From: an uncultured Leptospiraceae bacterium
Lineage (GTDB): Bacteria > Spirochaetota > Leptospiria > Leptospirales > Leptospiraceae
Reading direction: 5' to 3'
Assembly (NCBI GenBank): GCA_937924465.1
Contig: CALDSP010000092.1
Span: 1 to 5,081, forward strand
DNA: 5,081 bases
Shown: piece by piece, positions 1-4,667 of the stretch
How positions within the stretch are numbered: the first letter of the stretch is position 1
Layout of the letters: every line of letters starts with the position of its first letter
The notes under the pieces: model-generated
What the model saw: only the letters and a program-made list of their open reading frames with translations
Database searches by the model: none
What the model was told of the DNA's origin: nothing
Position numbers and translations under genes: made by a program

Positions 1-132
1 GTCACTACTCCCATTGTTAACAACTAAAATAGAGTTAGGTTTTAGGGTTTGATTTTGAATAGCAGCTATACATTTTTTCAAGAGAGATAATCGATTATAA
101 GTCACAACACAAGCAAGAATTTTGATTTGCAT
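1..132 (-). CDS. Family 2 glycosyltransferase, N-terminal fragment (gene continues beyond left edge)
   Basis: Reading the minus strand from the ATG at 132 gives 44 uninterrupted codons to the window edge. Residues 5-14 (ILACVVTYNR) form the first strand of a GT-A fold. A helix follows (about 17-29), then a second strand ending VVNNGSSD at 37-44. The VTYNR and NNGS(S/T)D pair is the usual N-terminal signature of family 2 glycosyltransferases, where the final Asp contacts the nucleotide of the sugar donor. Such enzymes act in the cytoplasm or at the inner membrane in making polysaccharide, O-antigen or glycolipid; acceptor and sugar cannot be told from this fragment. An in-frame TAG lies three codons upstream (139-141), so the ATG is the first possible start. 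No clear Shine-Dalgarno sequence precedes it. It is divergent from the Nudix gene. The family call is fairly secure; the catalytic part lies outside the window. Confidence 0.85.
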   Translation of the reverse strand, partial: MQIKILACVVTYNRLSLLKKCIAAIQNQTLKPNSILVVNNGSSD

Positions 133-320
133 ATTACACTATTTTGAGAAATATCTCATTATCAATATATTACGTAAATAACAAAATAGCATTTCAATCA
201 ATATACAATTAAAATTTTAAAATATGAAGAATTTTATTTTTAAGATTGTAAATATTTTTACTCTTTTGATTATGAAAATTTACAAGAACTCGAAACAGAA
301 TATTTCTTTCAGGAGAATAT
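133..320. other. Divergent AT-rich intergenic region with weak promoter candidates
   Basis: This 188-base gap lies between two divergent genes, so it should hold both of their promoters, but nothing matches consensus well. For the glycosyltransferase, a minus-strand GATAAT (163-158) lies 15 bases after TTGTTA (184-179). For the Nudix gene, TTGTAA (246-251) precedes TATGAA (271-276) with a long 19-base spacer. A 12-bp perfect palindrome, TTAAAATTTTAA, lies at 209-220, but in sequence this AT-rich it may be chance. No RNA gene or small ORF with a ribosome binding site was seen. Confidence 0.3.
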
Positions 321-974
321 ATGGAAAATTTAGAAGACTCTCTCAAGTTTAAAACTTGGAAAAAATCCTTAGAAGAAAATAAAATACAACTTAAAAGCTA
401 TGAGGAATTAGCCACAGTTCGTAAACCAAATGGAGAAGTACTGTTTACTTTTTTAAAAATGGAAGCAGTAGATCCGGAAGGTCATTTTCTTCCAAGTTCT
501 GTTTTTATTCGAGGACATTTTGTAAGTGTTGTAACTTGTTTAAAAGATAAAGACACTCAAGAAAGATTTTACCTACTTGTGAAACAAAGACGAGTAGGAA
601 CAGGGGGATTTTTTTATGAGCACCCTGCAGGCATGTGCGATAGCGAAACCGATCCTTATAAAGTTGCTATTAAAGAAGTAGAGGAAGAAACAGGACTAAA
701 AATTAAGCAAGAAGATTTATTTTCTCTTTATGATAAAATTTTATATAGTTCTCCCGGACTTTTAGATGAAGCTGGGTATTTCTTTGGTTGTGAAATTTCT
801 CTGTCACGTAACGAAATACAAAATTTTCAAAACAAAACTACAGGAGATACAAGCGAACATGAGCACATAACGACCTTTCTTTGTCCCGAAAAAGATGCCC
901 TAAAGTATTTTCAACATACAAGCGGAGTAATGGCTACTTTACTCTTTAGGCAAATCAAAGGAATTAAAGAGTGA
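321..974 (+). CDS. Nudix hydrolase, ADP-sugar diphosphatase-like
   Basis: This 217-residue protein probably hydrolyses a nucleoside diphosphate linked to another moiety, most likely an ADP- or NDP-sugar, in the cytoplasm. The Nudix box spans residues 104-126: G104, K118-E119, E122-E123, G125-L126. It is preceded by HPAG (101-104), as in sugar-nucleotide Nudix enzymes. Against the consensus GX5EX7REUXEEXGU, the first Glu is Thr110 and the Arg is Lys118; the metal-binding glutamates E119, E122 and E123 remain. The N-terminal domain before the box (about 1-65), the SSVFIRG entry strand, and the SPGLLDE and TSEHEHI motifs after it (144-150, 177-183) recall plant NUDX14-type ADP-sugar diphosphatases. 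That comparison is from memory. The ATG has a good Shine-Dalgarno sequence, AGGAGA at 311-316. The gene is divergent from the glycosyltransferase and ends in TGA 42 bases before the next gene. Superfamily is secure; substrate is inferred. Confidence 0.88.
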   Translation: MENLEDSLKFKTWKKSLEENKIQLKSYEELATVRKPNGEVLFTFLKMEAVDPEGHFLPSSVFIRGHFVSVVTCLKDKDTQERFYLLVKQRRVGTGGFFYEHPAGMCDSETDPYKVAIKEVEEETGLKIKQEDLFSLYDKILYSSPGLLDEAGYFFGCEISLSRNEIQNFQNKTTGDTSEHEHITTFLCPEKDALKYFQHTSGVMATLLFRQIKGIKE

Positions 975-1016
975 ATACAGAACTCTATTACAATAACACA
1001 GTTTATTTTTACAAGG

Positions 1017-1691
1017 TTGAAATTAAAATTTATAAATAAAATCTTTATAATTTTTGTTTTAAATTTAAGTTTTGAAATCTTGAGTTTTCCCATTCCTTCT
1101 AGTTGGTTTGGAGAATGGACTCTAGTAAATCAATCAAAAATTTATAGACAAGTTCAATTTCTTTCCAATCAAGAAAAAAATAAATTTACTTTTTATGAAC
1201 TGAGTTTCAATGAAATCCGAAAATGGGAAGAACTTAGAATTCAAGGAACATTTGAAGTAAAGGAAAATATTTTAACTCTTAAAGTTGAAAAATGCACTTT
1301 ATATGGGAAAAAGGATATACAAAAACGTTGGGCGTTATTAAAATCTTTTGATTGTGATCATTTAACATGGGAAGCAAAATTTTTGAATAATCAAATCTCT
1401 CTTACAGAAAAAAATAATGCCTTTGAAAACTTTGATCTAAATTTAGTCTATAAAGGAAATGCTACAGTCTTAAAAGTGATCCACCAAGATGCTCAAGAAC
1501 TCATTGCATGGGGAATTGAAGCCAAAAAAGTCTACAAAGCTCAATTTGGAAAAGATTTAACCACTGCCAAACAAATTCCAATTCTTTCTGTAAGAGATTC
1601 AACAATTTATTTTCAAACTCAAAAGATCCCAATTCAATATATTGAAGTATTTCAACCCAAAGCAAAATCATTTTTTGAGGAATCCAATTAA
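1017..1691 (+). CDS. Exported protein of unknown function (TTG start)
   Basis: I do not recognise this 224-residue protein. From the TTG at 1017 it has a Lys-rich start (K2, K4, K8), then a hydrophobic stretch (about 9-23), which fits a Sec signal peptide with cleavage probably between residues 22 and 28. The predicted mature part opens with WFGEW (30-34) and then alternates short hydrophobic and charged segments, consistent with a beta-rich domain. The early G-x-W recalls lipocalin-like barrels, but this is only a resemblance. Two cysteines (C93, C113) could form a disulfide in the periplasm. The start is uncertain: there is no ATG or GTG in frame upstream before the Nudix stop, and AAGG sits directly against the TTG with no normal spacing. 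The frame is the same as the Nudix gene, 42 bases downstream, so co-transcription is likely. Its TAA stop overlaps the stop of the convergent MazG-like gene. Confidence 0.75.
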   Translation: MKLKFINKIFIIFVLNLSFEILSFPIPSSWFGEWTLVNQSKIYRQVQFLSNQEKNKFTFYELSFNEIRKWEELRIQGTFEVKENILTLKVEKCTLYGKKDIQKRWALLKSFDCDHLTWEAKFLNNQISLTEKNNAFENFDLNLVYKGNATVLKVIHQDAQELIAWGIEAKKVYKAQFGKDLTTAKQIPILSVRDSTIYFQTQKIPIQYIEVFQPKAKSFFEESN

Positions 1692-1714
1692 GACTTTAAT
1701 TTTGGATTTTGTTT
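1681..1714 (+). terminator. Possible intrinsic terminator over the shared stop codons
   Basis: AATCCAA (1681-1687) pairs with TTGGATT (1702-1708). Inside it, TTAA (1688-1691) pairs with TTAA (1696-1699), leaving a two-base bulge and a GACT loop. A T-rich run (TTTTGTTT, 1707-1714) follows, as expected for plus-strand termination of the Nudix and exported-protein transcript. The stem is AT-rich and therefore weak. The minus strand has no T-run after the hairpin, so the site would work in one direction only. Confidence 0.4.
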
Positions 1715-2047
1715 ATGACGGTCTTTATCTCTCTGTGTATTTTTTTGTAATGTAGAAGTCAAACATTCTTCTAAAGAAATCCCCATTTGATTAGCTAAAC
1801 AAATGAGCACAAATAAAATATCTCCCATTTCTTGTGGAATGTTACTTTCTTTATCGGAATGCTTAAAGGATTGTTCTCCATAAGTTCTTGCCATAAGGCG
1901 GGCTAACTCTCCGACTTCTTCCATGAGAATAGCTAAATTTGTAAGCTCGGAATAATACTTTACTCCATAAGCTTGAATCCACTCACCTACAATTCTTTGT
2001 GCTTCTTGGAATGTTAAGGGGTTTTGATTTATTTCTTGTTGTTTCAT
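1688..2047 (-). CDS. MazG-like nucleotide pyrophosphohydrolase
   Basis: The product is a 119-residue all-alpha NTP pyrophosphatase of the single-domain MazG-like type. These enzymes split (d)NTPs to monophosphate and pyrophosphate, often to clear non-canonical nucleotides. The metal-binding motif EExxE...ExxD is complete: E43, E44, E47 in EEVGE, then E73 and D76 in EMGD. The flanking text (EAQRIVGEWI, YGEQSFK, ANQMGISLEE, and the basic tail KRDKDRH-like QRDKDRH) fits a short bacterial subfamily of about 110 residues that begins near the EAQ motif. That fit is why I chose the ATG at 2047. An in-frame TTG at 2107 would add 20 basic residues and overlap the lipoprotein gene; its apparent AAAGG is simply lipoprotein coding sequence. 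The ATG has no clear Shine-Dalgarno sequence, but it lies only 19 bases after the lipoprotein stop, so translation may be coupled. Family is secure; the nucleotide substrate is unknown. Confidence 0.88.
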   Translation of the reverse strand: MKQQEINQNPLTFQEAQRIVGEWIQAYGVKYYSELTNLAILMEEVGELARLMARTYGEQSFKHSDKESNIPQEMGDILFVLICLANQMGISLEECLTSTLQKNTQRDKDRHKQNPKLKS

Positions 2048-2066
2048 GAAGTAAAAAACTTTTTGA

Positions 2067-2276
2067 CTACTCTTTTGAATAAGGTTTTTTCTCTTTCTTA
2101 TTTCCAAGTAGACCTTTAAGTTTTTCTTGAGTCTGTTTGTCTTGGGCTTTTTCTTTTACTGTTTCTATTAATTTTTGACCTTCCTCACTTTCTGCTTTTT
2201 CCTTGACTACTTGAATGGTTTCTGCACAAGAAAAAAAATAAACCATACAAAGTATAATCAAAATATTCCATTTCAT
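2067..2276 (-). CDS. Small predicted lipoprotein with a 16-residue charged repeat
   Basis: This 69-residue protein starts at the ATG at 2276, four bases after AAGGTGG. Residues 4-16 are hydrophobic and end FFS followed by C17, a relaxed lipobox of the kind tolerated in spirochaetes. Lipidation at C17 would leave a 53-residue mature protein that is almost all charged or polar and probably helical. It contains two tandem 16-residue units (about 23-38 and 39-54), each with VKEKA near its start, ending in a Lys-rich tail. Function is unknown. The length and composition suggest a short helical, coiled-coil-like envelope lipoprotein. A TTG at 2309 would extend the protein by 11 residues but would put residues ahead of a clean signal peptide, so I reject it. 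The MazG-like gene follows 19 bases later and is probably in the same operon. Confidence 0.75.
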   Translation of the reverse strand: MKWNILIILCMVYFFSCAETIQVVKEKAESEEGQKLIETVKEKAQDKQTQEKLKGLLGNKKEKKPYSKE

Positions 2277-2280
2277 ATAT

Positions 2281-2287
2281 CCACCTT
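2281..2287 (-). promoter_or_regulatory. Shine-Dalgarno sequence fixing the lipoprotein start
   Basis: On the minus strand AAGGTGG ends four bases before the ATG at 2276. It is the best ribosome binding site near this gene, and it decides for this ATG over the upstream in-frame TTG at 2309. Confidence 0.65.
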
Positions 2288-2296
2288 GAACTAGTA

Positions 2297-2324
2297 AAAA
2301 TATTTTCAATCATTTATTTGTAAA
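2297..2324 (-). promoter_or_regulatory. Candidate promoter of the lipoprotein-MazG operon
   Basis: Minus-strand TTTACA (2324-2319, five of six to the -35 consensus) and TATTTT (2302-2297, four of six to the -10) are separated by 16 bases. Transcription would start near 2290, leaving a leader just long enough to hold the Shine-Dalgarno sequence. In sequence this rich in A+T such matches arise easily, so confidence is low. No terminator was seen between the LolA-like gene and this point, so read-through from the upstream gene is also possible. Confidence 0.3.
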
Positions 2325-2362
2325 ATTCTTTAGCAAATACTTTTTCCAATCTTTGTAAAATT
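2317..2362. repeat. 11-bp direct repeat between the LolA-like and lipoprotein genes
   Basis: TTTGTAAAATT occurs at 2317-2327 and again at 2352-2362, 35 bases apart start to start. One copy covers the candidate -35 box of the lipoprotein promoter. It could be a pair of regulator sites, but the low complexity makes chance a serious alternative. Confidence 0.3.
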
Positions 2363-2382
2363 ATTTTTTACTTTCATTTGGA

Positions 2383-3045
2383 CTATTTTAAAGGTAGGTT
2401 AAATTCATAATTAGAAAAACTGGCATCCACATAAGCATGAGTTTTTTCCATTTTTTCATTATAAAAAACAGCTTCTAATTTACTTAAGTAAGGCTCCTGA
2501 TAGGGAAGACTGGAATCAAAATAAAGTTCGGTTTGAAATTTTTCATAGCCGCTCGGAAGTTCGGTTGGTTCTTTAATAATTTTAAGAATCTTGTAAGTAA
2601 CAGGATCTATCCAAAGCTCTCCATTATAGTAATCTCGTCCTTTTTTATTCGCTATAACCTTGTATTTTGTAATAGTTTCATTTCCATCAATAAACTTAAA
2701 AGTATAATCTTTTAATCCTTTCGCAGAAAGCCAATCTATATCTCGCTTTGTACTTTTTTCAATCTCTTCTTTCTGTAAAGCAATTGGTTCACCATTAATC
2801 CATTTTTCTTTAATTAGAAACAAGAATTTATTAGGCGCAACAAAATATCCAATTTGTATTCGCTTTTCAATTAAAGTTTGACTTGGACTTTGAATTTTAG
2901 AAACGATTAAATGTTTGACTTTGTAATTTTTCAACTCTCGTTTCTCTCGTTGATACAACTGGGAAGCTTTTTCAACAATCTCAGGAGTTACAGCATAAAC
3001 AACAGCATCCATAAATAACCAAACAAATAAAATAAATTTTTTCAA
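2383..3045 (-). CDS. LolA-like periplasmic protein (outer membrane lipoprotein-sorting type)
   Basis: The 220-residue product begins with a clear Sec signal peptide: K2-K3, a hydrophobic core (4-17) and a V-Y-A site that would be cut after A18. The mature protein is a string of amphipathic strands, as in the LolA/LolB/LppX fold. Key segments are the early helix (about 20-40), IGYFVAPNKFLFLIK (65-79), and YYNGELWIDPVTYKILKI (139-156). The last is the 'G-x-lWIDp.t..i.k' hairpin common in the 'outer membrane lipoprotein-sorting' families. The protein ends FSNYEFN, as such proteins often do. Proteins of this fold bind acyl chains of lipoproteins or lipids in the periplasm. No Lol transporter gene is nearby, so a role in normal lipoprotein sorting is inference from fold alone. 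The start is TTG, supported by AAAGGAG seven bases upstream and by the signal peptide. It is divergent from the receiver-ATPase gene and shares its promoter region. Confidence 0.72.
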   Translation of the reverse strand: MKKFILFVWLFMDAVVYAVTPEIVEKASQLYQREKRELKNYKVKHLIVSKIQSPSQTLIEKRIQIGYFVAPNKFLFLIKEKWINGEPIALQKEEIEKSTKRDIDWLSAKGLKDYTFKFIDGNETITKYKVIANKKGRDYYNGELWIDPVTYKILKIIKEPTELPSGYEKFQTELYFDSSLPYQEPYLSKLEAVFYNEKMEKTHAYVDASFSNYEFNLPLK

Positions 3046-3052
3046 TTTACGA

Positions 3053-3059
3053 CTCCTTT
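3053..3059 (-). promoter_or_regulatory. Strong Shine-Dalgarno sequence proving a TTG start
   Basis: Minus-strand AAAGGAG ends seven bases before the TTG at 3045, an ideal spacing. The next in-frame ATG is inside the signal peptide (codon 12) and would remove its basic end and most of its hydrophobic core. The TTG is therefore the real start. Confidence 0.8.
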
Positions 3060-3161
3060 CTCTTTAAAATAACAAATACCAACCAACACTTTTATATTAA
3101 AAAAATAGACTTTCATAGCTCATAATTTAATTATAAAAACCCAAAGAAAAGAATGTATTCC

Positions 3162-3180
3162 GCTAAAAAAACATTTTAGC
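3162..3180. repeat. Small hairpin GCTAAAA-5-TTTTAGC
   Basis: GCTAAAA (3162-3168) and TTTTAGC (3174-3180) are perfect complements around a five-base loop. The right arm is part of the longer CATTTTAGCCA element, so the same core appears three times in this intergenic region. It would lie in the untranslated leader of the LolA-like mRNA. It may be an operator rather than a terminator, since no T-run follows on the minus strand. Confidence 0.4.
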
Positions 3181-3214
3181 CACAATTTGCAAACGTATCT
3201 AAATTAAACAAATT

Positions 3215-3242
3215 TTGACATAAATAATAATAATAATAAATT
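3215..3242 (+). promoter_or_regulatory. Candidate promoter of the receiver-ATPase gene
   Basis: A perfect -35 box TTGACA (3215-3220) and a -10 TAAATT (3237-3242, four of six) are separated by 16 bases. Start of transcription would be near 3249, giving a leader of about 77 bases before the ATG at 3326. The (TAA)5 tract fills the spacer. It overlaps the minus-strand promoter almost completely. Confidence 0.5.
3223..3239. repeat. (TAA)5 trinucleotide microsatellite in the promoter spacer
   Basis: A 17-base pure period-3 tract, AA followed by five TAA units, lies between the two TTGACA boxes. Gain or loss of a unit would change the -35/-10 spacing of both overlapping promoters by three bases. 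Confidence 0.85.
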
Positions 3243-3253
3243 TTTATTGTCAA
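3224..3253 (-). promoter_or_regulatory. Candidate promoter of the LolA-like gene
   Basis: Minus-strand TTGACA (3253-3248) is followed after 18 bases by TATTAT (3229-3224, five of six to consensus). A second TATTAT at 3232-3227 gives a 15-base spacer. Start of transcription would be near 3217, leaving a leader of about 170 bases that includes the GCTAAAA hairpin. It shares nearly all its bases with the plus-strand promoter, so the two cannot be occupied by polymerase together. Confidence 0.45.
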
Positions 3254-3325
3254 AATATGGCTAAAATGAAAAGCTCAATGAAATTATACAATGCTTAAAA
3301 AGTCACTTATTAAATTAGAGGATAC

Positions 3326-4603
3326 ATGGTGCATAACGTTTTATTTGTAGATGAAGATGAGATTTTGCTTTTCAAACTCAAAAATTTTTTTTCCCATTCT
3401 GAATTTATACCTTTTGTTGCATTGAATGGAAGGGAAGGAATAGAAATTTGTAAACAAACGTCAATTTCAGTTGTAGTGTTAAAGATTTATCTGAAAAATA
3501 CAAATAGTCAAGAATTCATCTTTTCCTTACAACAGCTAAAAAACAAACCCATAATTATAATTTATTCTTATGATTCAAATTTTGAAACAATTGTAGAAAT
3601 GATACGTTCAGGTGCATTTAATTACATTCATAAATCTACTAGTCTAGAAAAATTACAAGAGTCTATTCAAAAAGCTATTGATGTATTTGAAACCAATCTT
3701 TTACAAAAAGGAATCGAAAATCAGCAAACTTTAGAAAAAGAAACTGATACTTTAAAAACTTGGAAAGAAATTTTTTTAAAAAGAAACTCAAAAGAAAATA
3801 TTTCTTCTATTTTAGAGAATTTAAGAACTGCCTTTACCCAAGGTTCTGGATTTGGAACCCTCATTTCTGTAATAAAGAGAATTCAAAAAAAAGCTCAAAG
3901 GGAAAATGGATATTATAAAATTCCAGAAAATTTAATGGAGATGCTTTTTGAAAATGCAAATACTTCTGAAAGGGTAATTGATTTACTCAAGTATCATGCT
4001 TGCTTGAGTTCTGCTATCTCTTGTAAAGAAATTTCTATTCAAGAGATTTATTCACTCATTTTTGATTTAACTACAATAAAAATGCAAAAATATTCTGTTC
4101 TTAAAAATCAAAAAATCGTATTAGGAGAAAATAATTTAATTTATTCTAAAAGAACTGTTTATATAGATTTAGAATTCTTTAGTAAAGTAGTTGAAGAGCT
4201 TCTATTTAATGCTTTCAAATTCTCTGTCCCTAATTCTAAAATATTTATTTTATTTAAAACTCTTAACGATGAATTTATTATTGAAATTATAAATTCTCCA
4301 GAACTAAATCAAAATGGAATTTTAGGAATTCCTAATGAACTAAGTGAGTTGATCTTTGAACCTTTTTTTAGAATTTCTAAATTTGTATATCCCGAATACC
4401 CTACTTTAGATTTTGGACTAGGACTAACTTTTATAAAGGAAGTAATCACTCACCTGAAAGGAAAAATTATAGCAAAGAATATAACAGGTTATTTACATTT
4501 ACACAGTAATAAAGAAATTCTAACTTTATTTCAAATTTACTTTCCTTTGAAAAATGAATCTACCTTAAATCGTGAAAACTCAAAACTCATGATAATTTTA
4601 TAA
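3326..4603 (+). CDS. Degenerate receiver domain fused to a histidine-kinase-type ATPase
   Basis: This 425-residue cytoplasmic protein has a receiver domain at about 4-120. D9 and E10 form the acidic pair, S81 sits at the Thr/Ser switch position and K103 is the conserved Lys. The phospho-acceptor Asp expected 44 residues after D9 is K53 (VVVLKIYL). A charged linker (about 112-155) and a helical section (about 156-230) follow, where a dimerisation domain is expected. It contains NLRTAF, recalling HELRTPL but without the His. The ATPase domain covers about 280-408: N-box EELLFNAFKFS (E291, N295, K298), F-box IFEPFFR (343-349) and G2 box FGLGL (363-367). The usual G1-box DxG reads NSP (323-325). 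No DNA-binding domain or membrane segment is seen. AGAGGA at 3317-3322 supports the ATG. It probably senses or relays by ATP or partner binding rather than standard phosphotransfer; partners are unknown. Confidence 0.8.
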   Translation: MVHNVLFVDEDEILLFKLKNFFSHSEFIPFVALNGREGIEICKQTSISVVVLKIYLKNTNSQEFIFSLQQLKNKPIIIIYSYDSNFETIVEMIRSGAFNYIHKSTSLEKLQESIQKAIDVFETNLLQKGIENQQTLEKETDTLKTWKEIFLKRNSKENISSILENLRTAFTQGSGFGTLISVIKRIQKKAQRENGYYKIPENLMEMLFENANTSERVIDLLKYHACLSSAISCKEISIQEIYSLIFDLTTIKMQKYSVLKNQKIVLGENNLIYSKRTVYIDLEFFSKVVEELLFNAFKFSVPNSKIFILFKTLNDEFIIEIINSPELNQNGILGIPNELSELIFEPFFRISKFVYPEYPTLDFGLGLTFIKEVITHLKGKIIAKNITGYLHLHSNKEILTLFQIYFPLKNESTLNRENSKLMIIL

Positions 4604-4639
4604 ACTGAACTTATAGGAATTCTTTTTAATGTAAATGTA

Positions 4640-4667
4640 GCAACACAACAAAGTGTTGCGTTATTTT
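4640..4667 (+). terminator. Intrinsic terminator after the receiver-ATPase gene
   Basis: GCAACAC (4640-4646) pairs perfectly with GTGTTGC (4653-4659) around the loop AACAAA, followed by a short T-rich run GTTATTTT (4660-4667). It lies 36 bases past the TAA of the plus-strand gene and just beyond the stop of the convergent minus-strand gene. It could stop both, although the minus-strand tail is less T-rich. Confidence 0.55.

Larger units (their letters stand above)
3212..3256. repeat. 9-bp inverted repeat carrying a TTGACA on each strand
   Basis: ATTTTGACA (3212-3220) and TGTCAAAAT (3248-3256) are perfect complements around a 27-base AT-only centre. Each arm contains a consensus TTGACA reading inward on its own strand, so the repeat is most simply explained as two face-to-face -35 boxes. 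Confidence 0.6.
3172..3268. repeat. 11-bp inverted repeat bracketing the divergent promoters
   Basis: CATTTTAGCCA (3172-3182) and TGGCTAAAATG (3258-3268) are exact reverse complements separated by 75 bases, with both candidate promoters between them. The GCC core makes this less likely to be chance than the AT-only repeats nearby. The arrangement would suit two binding sites for one regulator, possibly bridging by looping. The right copy would lie just past the predicted plus-strand transcription start. Confidence 0.45.

Noticed and set aside
209..220. Palindrome TTAAAATTTTAA as an operator
   Set aside because: It is A/T only in a very AT-rich gap, so chance occurrence is likely and no second copy was seen.
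911..1093. Minus-strand open frame of 60 codons across the Nudix end and the exported-protein start
   Set aside because: It is antisense to two well-supported genes, has no ribosome binding site and reads as low-complexity I/K/N/F sequence.
2045..2107. TTG start at 2107 for the MazG-like gene
   Set aside because: It would overlap the lipoprotein gene by 41 bases and add a basic extension absent from the short MazG-like subfamily as I know it. The AAAGG before it is explained as lipoprotein codons.
2533..2715. Plus-strand open frame of 60 codons inside the LolA-like gene
   Set aside because: It is antisense to a gene with a clear signal peptide and Shine-Dalgarno sequence, and it shows no motif of its own.
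3162..3180. GCTAAAA hairpin as a transcription terminator
   Set aside because: It has no T-run after it on the minus strand and sits upstream of both genes, so an operator or leader structure is more likely.
3266..3298. 10-codon ORF (ATG at 3266) in the receiver-ATPase leader
   Set aside because: It is very short with no ribosome binding site, so it is likely chance.
3291..3350. 19-codon upstream ORF (ATG at 3291) overlapping the receiver-ATPase start in another frame
   Set aside because: No Shine-Dalgarno sequence precedes it and the peptide has no recognisable feature. The ATG at 3326 has its own site, so a leader peptide is not supported.
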